Shown here in pieces: positions 21,800 to 33,277 of a DNA stretch of 64,000 nt. Origin of the DNA: Bathynomus jamesi (Eukaryota > Arthropoda > Malacostraca > Isopoda > Cirolanidae). The position numbers and the translations under genes were made by a program. Under the pieces are notes generated by a model. The model was not told the DNA's origin. It ran no database searches and saw only the letters and a list, made by a program, of their open reading frames with translations. Positions within the stretch are counted from its first letter, which is position 1, and each line of letters opens with the position of its first letter. The DNA is taken from the NCBI GenBank assembly GCA_023014485.1, contig JAJOZX010001569.1, positions 387,001 to 451,000 of the forward strand, given 5' to 3'.

Positions 21800-22270
21800 T
21801 TTATTTTATTCAAAGTTTACAAAATGTACGAGATCAATATTTAAATCTCCCGCAATAACGCAAGTGTTACAGATATAATTGGAGGTTAGAATTCTATCGA
21901 TATTCGTAACAAAAGTTGATACGTTACCAGTTGGTGGTCGATACATGCCTAAAACTGAATACTGGGTGTTATAAATAAACACTTCAATTGCAAGTGTTTC
22001 TCAGGTATTGTTTATGCTTGCCATTTCTTCGATACTTTTACTGTTGTAGTTTGAGTCTACAAATATTCTTACACCATCTCCCCTATGGTTAGCCCTACAT
22101 AGCCTACATGGTAGCTTATGTTCCCTGGAATGTTAAAAAAGATCTTATTATTTTCATTTAACCAGGTTTCACTTAATATAATGCACGTGAATTTATGTTT
22201 TTGTAATTTTAATTATTTTAGGTTAGCTGTCAATTCGTCGAAGTGGCATGGAAGACTGCGAATGCTTAAG
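21800..22270 (-). pseudogene. LINE apurinic endonuclease domain fragment
   Basis: The minus strand reads, in order, HFDELTANLK, LSETWLNENNKIFFNIPG, RGDGVRIFVDSNYNSKSIEE, YNTQYSVLGMYRPPTGNVST and AGDLNIDLVHFVNF (21853-21812). These are the conserved blocks of the exonuclease/endonuclease/phosphatase-fold domain of CR1/L2/Jockey-type LINEs (ETW, YRPP, GDxN). At least two stops and a frameshift interrupt it. No reverse transcriptase follows. The downstream side is AAT repeats. Confidence 0.75.
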
Positions 22271-22317
22271 TTTAGGAAAGACAGGTTGCCATTGTTGTAG
22301 TTCTTGTTTAAGAAGTT

Positions 22318-22510
22318 GTCTACTGAGAGTCTGAGATATAGTTTACTGAGACGTGTTTACTGAGATATAGTCTACTGAGACATGTCTACTGAGATATAGT
22401 CTACTGAGACATGTTTACTGAGATACAAAGATTTTTGCCCTTTGTATTTTATGGATGGGGTTCTTAAGTTATTATTAATTTAACCTACGAGAGAGAGAGA
22501 GAGAGAGAGA
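22318..22510. repeat. Minisatellite tactgagata... and (GA)n run
   Basis: Units of about 34 bp built from 'ctactgagatatagt' and 'ctactgagacatgt' repeat three to four times (22318-22432). A pure GA run follows at 22490-22510. Confidence 0.8.
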
Positions 22511-22519
22511 ATGGATAAG

Positions 22520-23263
22520 GAGTATAAACCCTACTTACATGATCGATATTACATTTCTGGTTTATCATTTGTATAATTTCACATTGGAATTTAATACATC
22601 CTACAACGTTATCACAAGGGAGGAATCTGTCCTTTTTTATGAAAATGTTTCGGGAAAAGGGGCACTCAACCCCAAACTGTTATACATTTTCTTATTGGTT
22701 AAAAGAAAAGGCCGCATTGTAAGCTTTTACATGATTGGTTACCTTTTAAAAGTTTTTCATGATCCGCAGTGAACTATAATGCTATTTATTTACTTGTTTA
22801 TAGACATAAACAATAATTAAAATTATTCCAGTTGCAACAAAATCCAGACAAGGATGAATGAATAAATAAAAAAAAAATCGTATCACTTGCCATTATCGTA
22901 AAACAAATTATCGTATAATTTTGGTGGAAATAATTGCACATACAATATTATGTTTGGGGTGGGAGGAGAGGAATAAACCTAAACAGACGTTTGAGAATGT
23001 TTCGGTACGTCGACTTTTTTGGCTTGCGTGTTATTGATTTCAAACCCTTGATTAAACGCATTTTATTGTAATCCTGAATGTCTGTATTAATTAATGAATT
23101 TATTTTAGCTATATATGATAGCTATATATTTTAGCTATATATTAGCTATATATAGCTATATATGTCTCGATCTTGAAATTAATGAAATCATTTTAATTAG
23201 GTTATGCTTGTATAAATAAAGAAAATATCCTCTCAAGCTGAATATAAATCAGACGGAAAAATA
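22520..23263. other. No recognisable gene
   Basis: AT-rich. The 77-codon frame at 22539-22772 has no recognisable motif. 'tagctatata' words are clustered at 23107-23162. Confidence 0.45.
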
Positions 23264-23264
23264 C

Positions 23265-23328
<64 letters not shown>

Positions 23329-24487
23329 GGGGTGTGCTGGGACCGGTTCGGTCCGGTTGCCCGAACCGGTTGTTAAATATTTAACAGTCAGTAGAAGTTT
23401 ATCTTGAAATTTGCAATTTGTCAGTCAGTCTTGATCCAGTCTGAAGCGTTTAAACACATTCAGTTTCAAGACAGCCAACGTATCAGTTGAAATACTGCAG
23501 GACTGCCTAGAAATCAGCTGATTCAGAGTGTAGTTGACAAAATGACAGCCAGGCTTTTATCTACAAGTCATTTCAATTTGAAGCAAGTTACTCAAAGTCG
23601 GTTTCACTGTGAGGCCCTCCTAGCACTTTTTGATTTACTGGAACCAACATCTTGGAAATATAATGAAATCTTATCACCATGGCTGGAAGGTGAAAAAAAG
23701 ATAAGGCAGTTGAATGAACTCATAAAATTTGAAATTGACATCAATGACTTTAGGGATTTTGTTGATTCAAATGTGGATTCGTGGAATCAAAGAATATTCC
23801 TCTTCCACCTACCATTGCTAAAGCTAAGAAAATAATGAGCACAATTGCTATTAGCAAAGCGGAAGCAGAACGAGGCTTTAGTGTTATGAACGATATTGAG
23901 AAAGCGGAAAAAAGCAAACTTTCTGTTAATCATATCCCCAGTCTGATGACAATAAAAATATTAGGAAAGCCTGTAGCAGACTGGGATGCTGTGCCATATG
24001 TCAAGACTTGGCTAAGAAGTCATCGTCAAGCTGATGATACTAGAGTTCGTGAGAAAACTGATATTCAACCATCGTAGAAAGAACTGGCTATATGGAAACT
24101 TCTTGAATGAGACAGCATGAGTGAGAAGGTAAATTTATATCTAATTTTTTTTTAACTTTTTCAGGATTTTATAGAAAATATAGGTAGTATCACAAGCAGT
24201 GGTTGTTTCAATATTTATTTATTTTTTTATGAAAAATAGTTTATTTTTAGATAATCATGTCATTAGTGAGTATAAAGAATATGTTAAATAATATCTGCCA
24301 AAATGTTACAAAATGCTGTTTGGAAAAGCTAAAATGCATTGGCTTCCGGTGCTCCTCTCCGGACCCCGCTGAGGGAGCTACCGCTCACCCCAAACCCCCT
24401 AGCTTAATGACTCGCGCCATTGGCGCTCGCCAATTTACACCCCTATCTGTATCAGAACCGGTTGTTAAGAAATTGGCAGCACACCCC

Positions 24488-24542
<55 letters not shown>
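23264..24542. mobile_element. hAT-type element whose ends run into mirrored microsatellites
   Basis: Core 23327-24489 starts caggggtgtgctg and ends with cagcacacccctg, its exact complement, followed inward on both sides by accggtt-containing sequence. Outside, the left side is (TA)n(CA)n and the right side is (TG)n(TA)n, that is, the microsatellites are also inverted copies. The coding part is a deleted hAT transposase in + orientation (23542-24077). Confidence 0.78.
23542..24077 (+). pseudogene. hAT transposase C-terminal region (dimerisation domain)
   Basis: Two overlapping frames. 23542-23835 includes RFHCEALLALFDLLEPTSW and NDFRDFVDSNVDSW. 23781-24077 includes SKAEAERGFSVMNDIEKAEK and SLMTIKILGKPVADWD, the signature of the hAT C-terminal dimerisation domain (helix with AEAERxFS). 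A small shift separates them near 23790. The BED finger and catalytic Asp regions are absent, so this copy cannot encode an active enzyme. Confidence 0.8.
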
Positions 24543-24544
<2 letters not shown>

Positions 24545-24591
24545 TAAATAATAATAATATTTCATAGCTCTCACCATAGATATACTGTAGG

Positions 24592-25313
24592 TATGGAAAA
24601 CTGATGAGTGGGTAGTTGGGAGGTAACGAAAATGGTTCACTGAGTAGGTAGGTAGTTAATCTAACAATTATTAAATTCCTTTTATGTCAATAACTGGGTG
24701 GATGAAACCAATTGGTTGCTCACCAGAGTTATTCTCCACACTAGTATTTATATACTGTGTGAGAAGAGCGTGCTCGGTAATGGAGATACATTACCGCTCA
24801 ACCAACCGAGGAAAAAACCAAGACAACGCTGGTGGAAAAAGCCCCGCGAAGAGGAGAACAGAGAAGAACGAAAACGAACAACGGGGCGAGAGGACGGAAC
24901 AGGGGAAGGGACGAGAACAAAGAGAGAACGAAAAAGATCCCACCAGCAAGTACGCTCTCGACAATTACACAACCGGAGAACAGAGACTCCAATAACTAAC
25001 AGTAAGTGACTAATTGAGTTTTTTAATCCAGCAATTTAATCACATTAAATTAAGCTGGGTCAGACAAGTTAGGCCTACATTGTGGCCTAAGACCCAGCAT
25101 CAACTCATAGCTTAACAAAGGTGAAGGTAGATTGCCCTAACCTAAATTGGTGAGGAATCCTACTGTGGACCTCAATTTATCTGCCCGCTCTGGACCATTT
25201 CCGGAATCTCTAGGCTGACCCCTCTAGGCTAGACTTGATCTACTCTATAGTTAGACTGGAGATATAAGGGGTGGGTTAATTGTGGACCAATTCATACAGA
25301 GCATTTTTCGCAG
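24592..25313. mobile_element. Solo LTR (722 bp) with 4 bp TSD
   Basis: Nearly the same sequence as 32212-32928. It begins tatggaaaactgatg and ends gcatttttcgcag, flanked by the direct repeat tagg (24588-24591, 25314-25317). The same ends are used by the insertion at 32212-33629, with aaac as its duplication. This fixes the LTR boundaries even though they are not TG...CA. Open frames inside (24684-25009) are basic and low-complexity and are not genes. Confidence 0.8.
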
Positions 25314-25439
25314 TAGGTCTGTATAGTAATTTAACTCAGAATAAAAGTCGTTTGAAGATTACTGTATTAATTTCAGATGTAATAATCTATTTTACAGTTG
25401 TAATTGTATTGTAGTTATAATTTTACAATTTAACATACT

Positions 25440-27640
25440 GTAGGACCAGGCCCATCGGAAGCATTTTAACATTGGTAAGGCCAACTTGGAGAAAAATACT
25501 AAAATTCAGATGAAAAATGTTGGATTCTGATGCAATTCTACATTTATTTCACACTCACTAATAGCAATACTTACAGCAAACAACAAAAGTAGTTTGAAGA
25601 TTTATTTCATCTCATGATCGACTATAATCAAACACTTAGGTGAGTTTTCAAACTCCATATATTTGGATAAAAAGTATTAGGTATTACACTGGTTTCTTGT
25701 GAATATCATCATGTTTCACTTCCATTTCAGTCACTATAGCCTTGGATCGTACCAGAACTTTGGTCTTGACAAAGTCCAGTGTGTTAAATTTACCAAACAA
25801 GGACAACCTATGTTCAGAACTCTGAACAAATCCATTGGCAACATCAACTAAATCTAAATGGTTAAATGGTTAAATCTAAATGGTTGAGCCTTTTCTGATT
25901 CATGGTTAATCTCAGATAAGTTTTGATACGCCTGAGACTACTAAACGAACGCTTACTACTGGCACTGGTGGCTGGCATCACTATAATTAACTTTGCTAAT
26001 GTGATCACAGAGGAGATTATTGACCAGGTGTCAGTGATTGCAAGTATGTAACTACATTACGTAGGGTTATCTGTTCAAGGGTACCCGTGAACACAAAGGT
26101 GAAACCGAAGGTTGTTAGATGTGTATGTAGTCTTGCAGGAAGGAAGTCTGAGCCATAGAATGAGGTTACACTCTCTAATTCTGCTGTGAACGTCTGTCCT
26201 TTTGCAGGCTTGAGAAGCAACTCTTCACACTGGACATATATTTTGTAGTCTGCTTGGTCGAACATGTCAGTTATGGATATTATAATGAGGTCCAGAGTTT
26301 CATAATATGGCTTTCTGTAAAGATCTTCAGGAGCCTGGTGACCTTCTGGTGGAGCACAACTCTCTTCTAGCCTAGCTGGAGCCAGTAGCGCAGGCAAGGG
26401 GGGGCCTAGGGGCCTTGGCCTCCCCTTTGCCAAGGTTTAAGCCACTTTTGATTACCAACACTATTGTATGAGTTTTGTAGACTTGTTAATTTATAGAAAT
26501 GTGGGTGGGGTGACGCGTGTGTGTGTATATATATGTATATAGTCTAAAGTCACTAAAGGGAAAAGTCACTAAAAGAAAGCTAAATGGCAACACAAAGGGA
26601 TAAACAGCGGAACGCGGTCTATTCGTTTGTTTTGGCTGGACTAGCAGCATGGTTATTCATATCTAACTAAATCGTTGGTGCTAAGTTTAATTTGGTGATG
26701 TCGCTAAAGTGTTAGAATGTAGACAGGAAGTTGTCAAAGAGTATATAAGGGTAGGGGTAATGTCTATAGCTTCTAAATTAGTAAAGTGACAGAGTTAGGT
26801 AGGCGGTTTGTAGGACGCTGGAAATCTATGCTAGGCCTTAAAGAAGATCTAAATCAAAGCACCGGTAAGTGCTTTTGTTGTTGTTTAGAAACCTAATAAC
26901 TTGGCGGGGTCACTAACCCCACGCTATTACAGTGGGTTAAATGTGAGAAATTTGGACTCCACTGTTTACTCTACATACATTAATAAATATGATTCGTAAT
27001 TTACGTTGTTTTTAACCATCACTCAATCATTAATCCATGTGGGAGTGTCTCATAGCATAATCTGGGTCAGAAATGTGGTCCCCTTTGAAAAAATTGTATA
27101 CCCCCGTCAGATGGGCTTCTGGATCCCCCTTGACATATATAAGTGTGTGTGTAGACCAGTGCTGTTGGCAACGATCGCTGGCTTGGGCCCCCTTTATAAA
27201 ATCCTGGCTGCGCCTCTGGCTGAAACCCTTCTAAATGAAGGAAGTGAAGGTTCATATGCCTGGTTGGAAGCACCTAGTGACAGAACTTTCTTCCAGAAAA
27301 GGCTAAATCCTTCATCATTGCACATATTTCGAAGAGTTTTAACAGTCATACCAGCAATAGCCTGTGCTTCAGCTGCTGAAAGAGTCAGATTGAATTAAAT
27401 GGCTTTACTCAAACTGTCTGCATGCAGGAGTAAGCACTGGCCGAGTACCAACCGAAAGAAGAAGTCAAACTAATTCATGTGATTTTGTACCCCGCGAATA
27501 CGTGGCCTTCATTTCAGTATCTTTGCAGTTGTCAAGAGACCAAGTCCAGAGTTCTTTCAAGGTGTCATAGTCACTGACAATACTCTCTAGAGCTTCTGTA
27601 CGTACAGTCCATCTAGCGGACACAGAAGTCTTATGCCGGA
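25440..27640 (-). pseudogene. hAT transposase pseudogene (ZMYM1-like family)
   Basis: Minus strand, N to C: SARWTVRTEALESIVSDYD and LKELWTWSLDNCKDTE (about 27620-27510); then, after a nested MITE, RKPYYETLDLIIISITDMFD and ELESVTSFYGSDF (26320-26130); then PATSASSKRSFSSLRRIKTY and LTMNQKRLNHL (about 25985-25890). These are typical of hAT-derived zinc-finger MYM-type-1-like proteins, the last block being the C-terminal dimerisation helix. Several stops and a 'ggttaaatctaaat' duplication at 25850-25885 disrupt it. Confidence 0.7.
26383..27218. repeat. hAT-type MITE inside the hAT pseudogene
   Basis: The left end is cagtagcgcaggcaagg. The right end reversed is cagaggcgcagccagg. Flanking 8-mers gctggagc (26375-26382) and gctgaaac (27219-27226) look like an aged 8 bp duplication with two mismatches. 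The antisense transposase sequence continues on both sides. Interior open frames are not genes. Confidence 0.65.
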
Positions 27641-29370
27641 ATCAGTAGTACCCACAGGATTTTCTGACAGGGAGGGGGGGCTCTTCCACTACGTTATCTG
27701 GATATATATTGTTATGTATGGGAATAATATAATAAGGTTAATTAATTACTGGTTATAAATTAACCAACAAACAAAATTGCTCATGCAAACAGAATGAATT
27801 TCTATGTGTAAATACCAAACTGAAAGTGAAGCTCAAACAAAGAATTGCTGTTCGTCAAAAATGGCGCTGGGCATTTTTGTATAGAAGGCCGTTTCGGATG
27901 TAAACGAAACAATTTAAAAAAATCTTAAGTATATGACTATTCCCATGTAACTTAGGACGTAAGATTATGAATTCCATTGTCTATTTAATTCTGTACAATT
28001 TCAAATAACAATTATGAAGGGGCTAGCTACACAAAATTAAATTACGGGTTTCCGCGTCACGCTAGACAAAGCAAAGAAGACACAATAAAATTGAATGTTC
28101 ATTTATGCAAGGGAAACTGCATTCAGAGTTAAATAGTTAGAATTGAAAACATGTTACAATTACATTTTTTCTAAAGGCTGATAATTCTTAAACATAGGAC
28201 GAATCAATTTAAGATAATCTAATTTGGGTAGGTAAGTAAATCTTACGACTGGCAGCCTCGCGCGGCAACAGGGGGTCTTAGGCCGAAAAAAGAAGTTATC
28301 ATATAAAATCAAATCGTATTGAAGAAGTGAACGAGAATGAAATCTATATCAAACTACTCTTGCATAAAATTATGTTAGTTAAAAGATGGGATTAATGTCT
28401 TTATTAAAAAATGCAAAAGGCGCCAAATAAGAAAACCGAAGAAAGTCAGTGCGTCTCTGAAGATGGAACGATAAAGTCTTAAAAAGACTCCGTGTGAAAG
28501 TTTGAAATAAAAGTAAAAAATTAGTTCACCCTACAATTTAACATAAAGAAAATGTGTGGTTCACTAAGTTGAATAAGCTCAAATAAGTTTTCCCTATAAG
28601 AGTATAGAAAACGGACCTAACGCGTACATCACTCTTAAAGTGAATGTGTTGGCTAAAGAAATTGAAATGCTTTCGTTTTTCTTCCATTAAAAATTTAACG
28701 GAAGAAAACGGAGACATTCCTATATTCTATTCGTGTCTGTAAATATTTTAAAATAGTGTATTCTACATTCTCCGTTTAGAAAACGGACGGAGTTCCGTGC
28801 ATTCAGTAGAAATATAAAAGACATTATAATGCCAAAATTTTCAAGGGAATTGTTACCACTGTTAAAAAGGAAGTAGGTAAACAATGTAACTAAGGTATGC
28901 ATTAAACATTATAATTGAAATGGTCAAATAACCAGATAGGATTCAAATAATTCTACGAAAATGTATTATGTACCTAGGCAACCTAGCTAATACGGTCAAA
29001 AAGCCGGATAGAGAAATAATTGTTACTCTAAAGATATTCCAATCAAAATTGTAGTATGTATGCGTTCATTCATTTTTAATGGCTTTGCATATTACAATAC
29101 GTTGTATTCAGTTAAATAACTACCAATTGTAGATTAAACTTGTCTAACAGTCAAATTTAAATTGCTTGTGCATTTTACTAAATTTTATTATTATTAAGTG
29201 TCTTCCCTAAATAAAACAAAATTTATCACTGTCAACGATTTCATTTTTGCAGTGTGAGCTGTTTAATAAGAGTTTGACGCATAAATTATTTTTGTAAAAG
29301 GCGTTTCAATTATTCCCTACACGGATTGACAGAAAAATAAGACTATACATATAACAAGTTATATATACTG
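27641..29370. other. AT-rich stretch without recognisable genes
   Basis: No ORF above 60 codons except a minus-strand frame at 28720-28902 without motifs. No inverted repeat, tandem array or TE motif was visible. It could be old single-copy sequence. Confidence 0.5.
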
Positions 29371-29372
29371 TA

Positions 29373-30743
29373 CCGGGTGTTTCAAAAGTCCCTCACTAAT
29401 TTGATTTTCAATTTTCTTTGCAGCTAATCGACCAACGACGTTCATCTTGTGGTAAACTCTTACTCAGTAGTAGAGAATTGTTTTGAGTCTACATTTGAAG
29501 TTTTGCTCCGTTTTCTTCTGCTACCATGCTGACTCTAGAGCAGAGGTGTAAAATCGCTGCATGGCAGGAGGTTTTTCAATCTGTGGTCGAAGTGCAGCGA
29601 CGATTCCGGGCAGTCTACGGACAGCATTATGCACCGGATAGGAACACCATCGTCGCCACCCACCGGAAGTTTATGGAGACCGGATCCGTAAAGGACAAAC
29701 CACGATCAGGAAGACCTCGAAGTGGGCGGAGTGAGGAGAATGTCGAAACTGTCCGTGAGGCGTTTACTCAGAGTCAAGGAAAGTCCATTCGGCGAGCTGC
29801 TGCGGAACTGAACATCAGCGCGACATCTATCCAACGGATTTTGCGGCGTGGTCTCAAGCTGTATCCGTACAAGATCCAGGTGGTTCAGAAGCTGGAACCT
29901 CAAGACTACGATTGCCGGGTGGAGATGTGTGAGACACTGCTGCATCACTACGAAAGAGACCCATCGATCCTGGAGCACATGTGGTTCAGCGACGAAGCTC
30001 TCTTCCACCTTTCTGGTCGCGTCAATCGGCACAACACCCGCATCTGGGGAACTCACAATCCTGCGGAGATCCGTGAACATGAAAGGGACACGCCGAAATT
30101 GGTCGTCTGGTGTGCCATCTCCTCAGCTGGGCTGATTGGTCCGTTCTTCTTCCGGGATCAAGATGGAAATTCCATGAACGTCAACGGAGACAATTACCTT
30201 CGTATGCTTCAGGAGTTCTGCATCCCCCAACTGTCAGCTGTAGCTGACATGCAAGAAGTCATTTTCCAGCAAGACGGTGCCCCTGCTCATTACTCGCGTG
30301 AGGTTCGCTCATTTCTGAATAAGCAGTTCCCGGATCGGTGGATTGGTCGCCGTGGTCCCATCGAATGGGCTGCTCGCTCGCCTGATCTTACCCCATGCGA
30401 CTTCTTTTTGTGGGGCTACATTAAGAGCAAAGTGTACGCCACCAAGCCGCGAGTCCTCCCCACACTAGAAGAACGGATCAGGAATGCGTGTGCTTCTGTT
30501 ACTCCCGAAATGTTGTCCAATGTCGGCCAAGAATGCGTAAAACGGTGGCTCGCTTGTTTCGAAAAAGACGGTGCCCACGTTGAGGTGTACCAGTGACTTT
30601 CCAGTAGACTTATGAAGCCAAGTTTGATGCCACCAAAATTCTCATGAATCGTAGACTCAGCAACCAAATTGTCATTTGGTTCCTCTTGTAATTGCTATTT
30701 TAATAAAATTTTAAAAATAATGAGGGACTTTTGAAACACCCTG
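29373..30743 (+). mobile_element. Complete mariner-like element (1371 bp), DD41D
   Basis: Flanked by TA on both sides (29371-29372, 30744-30745). The TIRs are ccgggtgtttcaaaagtccc on the left and, reversed, cagggtgtttcaaaagtccc on the right. A single unbroken transposase gene fills the interior. Nothing in the sequence prevents activity, although the TIRs differ by one base in their first three. Confidence 0.92.
29526..30596 (+). CDS. Mariner/IS630-type transposase, DD41D, intact
   Basis: 356 codons, starting at the first ATG downstream of the left TIR. Residues 1-55 form a helix-turn-helix (EQRCKIAAWQEV, VVEVQRRFRAVYG). KPRSGRPRSGR (58-68) is the GRPR-like linker. A second helix-turn-helix spans about 85-110 (SIRRAAAELNISATSIQRIL). 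The catalytic triad is Asp156 in FSDEALFHLSG, Asp250 in QQDGAPAHYS and Asp292 in SPDLTPCDFFLWG, leaving 41 residues between the last two (DD41D). It would cut element ends and paste them at TA dinucleotides in the nucleus. No stop or frameshift. Codon use is more GC-rich than the surroundings, consistent with recent arrival. The nearest relative in the window is the broken copy at 19208-20972. Confidence 0.93.
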   Translation: MLTLEQRCKIAAWQEVFQSVVEVQRRFRAVYGQHYAPDRNTIVATHRKFMETGSVKDKPRSGRPRSGRSEENVETVREAFTQSQGKSIRRAAAELNISATSIQRILRRGLKLYPYKIQVVQKLEPQDYDCRVEMCETLLHHYERDPSILEHMWFSDEALFHLSGRVNRHNTRIWGTHNPAEIREHERDTPKLVVWCAISSAGLIGPFFFRDQDGNSMNVNGDNYLRMLQEFCIPQLSAVADMQEVIFQQDGAPAHYSREVRSFLNKQFPDRWIGRRGPIEWAARSPDLTPCDFFLWGYIKSKVYATKPRVLPTLEERIRNACASVTPEMLSNVGQECVKRWLACFEKDGAHVEVYQ

Positions 30744-30745
30744 TA

Positions 30746-30849
30746 CTATAACTTTGGGTTAAATTTATATAATGTGGTTTAAAGGAAAACAGGCTTAAAT
30801 AAATAATATAAATCATACAGTAACTGTAAAATATAAAACCACATAATAT

Positions 30850-30916
<67 letters not shown>

Positions 30917-31270
30917 TAATTTATAGAGGATATTCAAGATAACATCTTACTGTATAAGTAATCTCGAGTATTTATACTTGAAATGAAACGCTCTCCTTTT
31001 CTTAGGCTTTAATCAACTTAATTGAACAACATTCCTGTTAATATAAATAACAATAATATAGTTATGAACTTATGGTACACAAAATATATATATACTCAAT
31101 GACACAAGTTATAATAATAATATAGATATAGTAAACATAGGGCATTTATATGAATTGTTTATACTACAGATTAGGATTAATTACGTACATCAAAAAAAAT
31201 ACCATTACTTTCATGTAATAAAGTATCTTACATCTCATCAGTTTAATTCAGACATCATCAGATTCATCAG
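30746..31270. other. Non-coding, with long (TA)n at 30855-30913
   Basis: A pure TA microsatellite of about 58 bp sits in AT-rich DNA. It may include the 3' non-coding region or LTR of the antisense Gypsy copy that begins at 31272. I cannot delimit an LTR. Confidence 0.5.
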
Positions 31271-31271
31271 T

Positions 31272-32211
31272 TTAATCGAATTGAATATAAACACAAATGA
31301 TTTTACTTAAGTATAACATTCTAATAAAGTCATCATGAACCTGCAAAATAATATTACATTTTTCCCTCCTACTTAGATTGAACAATATAGTATAGTCCTC
31401 AAAATAACTAGGCGGACACCGAGTACGCCCTGATCGCCGTACCTCAGTCATAGGGGACTCTGTATTTTGATTATCATCATCTACTGAAGTCTGAGGAGCG
31501 TTGACCGGTGAGGGATTGGAGGGAGCAATAGTGGGTGACGGATTTGAGGGCAGGATGGTAGGTGACGGGGGATGGTTGTTTAACACACCATCACCGTTAG
31601 TATTTTCGTATTCTCGAGTTTCAGATTCCCCAGCAGGGGCGAGGTGCTTAAGCGAAACAGTAGTCTCTCGGCCTCCCGGGAGACGAACATGAGCATATTC
31701 GGGATTAGCCTCAATGAGTTCTCCTTCTTCAACTGGAGGCTCATATTTAGACTGACGTGTATAATTTTCCAATAATACTTTACCCGGGGCGGTAAGCCAC
31801 GTAGGTATGGAATGTCCATTTGTAGATCGACGCTGATAATTAAATAATCTCTCATGAGGGGTGCAGTTTGTAGAAGTACATAAAAGAGATCGTATGATAT
31901 GTAATACATTGGGCAAAACCGTTTCCCATCAGCCAACAGGGAGTTTTCTTGAAGCCAAAGCTAAATTTACTCCTTTCCATATAATTCCGTTATATCTCTC
32001 AACTAAACCATTTCCCTGGGGACTATATGGGGTCGTTTTACTAGTGACCACTCCGCGTGAGTTCAGAAACTGTTTAAGTGTGTACGACATAAAGGAGGAA
32101 CCTCTATCGGAGTGCACAGACGCGGGTGCACCAAAGATAGCAAAAAGTTGACGAAGACAATCAACTACAGTTTCAGCAGAAGTGTCCGCACATGAAAACG
32201 CGAAAGAAAAC
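31272..32211 (-). pseudogene. Gypsy integrase, catalytic and C-terminal part
   Basis: Reads FAFSCADTSAETVVDCL, then SVHSDRGSSFMSYTLKQFL (second catalytic Asp) and PYSPQGNGLVERYNG (catalytic Glu). One in-frame TGA follows LPVG (31931-31929). The next frame covers WLTAPGKVLLENY, the RLPGGRETTVSLKHL core and a Pro-rich tail (PSPTILPSNPSPTIAPSNPS), ending with RRSGRTRCPPSYFEDY. Integrase inserts the cDNA into chromosomes. This copy is inactivated by the stop and by the insertion upstream. Confidence 0.83.
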
Positions 32212-32928
32212 TATGGAAAACTGATGTGTGGGTAGTTGGGAGGTAACGAAAATGGTTCACTGAGTAGGTAGGTAGTTAATGTAACAATTATTAAATTCCT
32301 TTTATGTCAATAACTGGGTGGATGAAACCAATTGGTTGCTCACCAGAGTTATTCTCCACACTAGTATTTATATACTGACAAGAGCGTGCTCGGTAATAGA
32401 TATACATTACCGATCAACCAACCGAAAAGAAACTGAGATGACGCTGGTGGAAAAAGCCCCCCGAAAAAGAGACAAGGGAGAACAAACACTAGGAACGGGG
32501 CGAGAAGACGGAACGGGAGAAGGGAGAAGAAAAAAACGACGGAAAAAAAGATCCCCACCAGCAAGTACGCTCTCAACAATTAAACAAAAAGGAAGAGGGA
32601 CTCTCTAATAACACTCAGAAAGTGATCAGTTGTGTTTTTTAGCCCAGTTAATTAAGGGACATACGTTAAGTTGGGTCAGACAAATTAGGCCTACATTGTG
32701 GTCTAAGACCTAGCATCAACTCAGCTTAACAAAGGTGAAGGTAAATTGCCCTAACCTAATTTGGTGAGGAATCCTACTGTGGACCTCAATTTATCTGCCC
32801 GCTCTGGACCATTTCCGGAATCTCTAAGCTGACCCCTACAAGGCTAGACTTAATCTACTCTATAGTTAGACTGGAGATATTAGGGGTGGGTTAATTGGAG
32901 ACCAATTCATACAGAGCATTTTTCACAA
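32212..32928 (+). repeat. LTR, complete copy
   Basis: Begins tatggaaaactgatg and ends gcatttttcacaa. It matches 24592-25313 nearly throughout, with small indels around 32440-32540. Confidence 0.82.
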
Positions 32929-32929
32929 T

Positions 32930-32947
32930 TGGTGGCCCGTGTGTGGG
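32930..32947 (+). promoter_or_regulatory. Putative tRNA primer-binding site
   Basis: tggtggcccgtgtgtggg starts one or two bases after the LTR. Initial TGG is expected for pairing with the CCA end of a tRNA primer. I did not identify the tRNA. Confidence 0.55.
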
Positions 32948-33277
32948 GAATTTACATACTTTAGGCTTAACTTTACTTAACAAAAATTGCAGAATTAGGC
33001 TAAATGGTCTAACCTAAACCTAACCTAATCAAGCCTAAAGTAACAAACTTGCCTAATTAGGTCTACAAACTAGGGCCTAACTAGGAAACATTTACATTTA
33101 AGGAGTCCCATTCTCTTATAAGCTTAGACCTGAGTGACACATAAATACTTGGGGAGATTTAACTAAATTTAAAACTTGACTATTTTGTCTGATTACTCAA
33201 TTTATTTGATCTCTTGTCTCTGGTAATTTCTTCTTGTCCTATATTTCATTACGATCCCCAGTTAAACAATTTTGACT

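Noticed and set aside
24452..24640. Tyr-Ile repeat open frame over the TA microsatellite (also 61118-61309 and 61616-61876)
   Set aside because: These frames only translate TA dinucleotide runs and have no support as proteins.
24684..25009. Two overlapping Arg/Lys/Glu-rich frames inside the LTR
   Set aside because: They lie in a low-complexity purine-rich part of a solo LTR, and the related LTR at 32212 does not conserve the frame.
27641..29370. Search for a host exon or promoter in the least repetitive stretch
   Set aside because: No long frame, splice pattern or GC-rich block stood out. I could not support any call.
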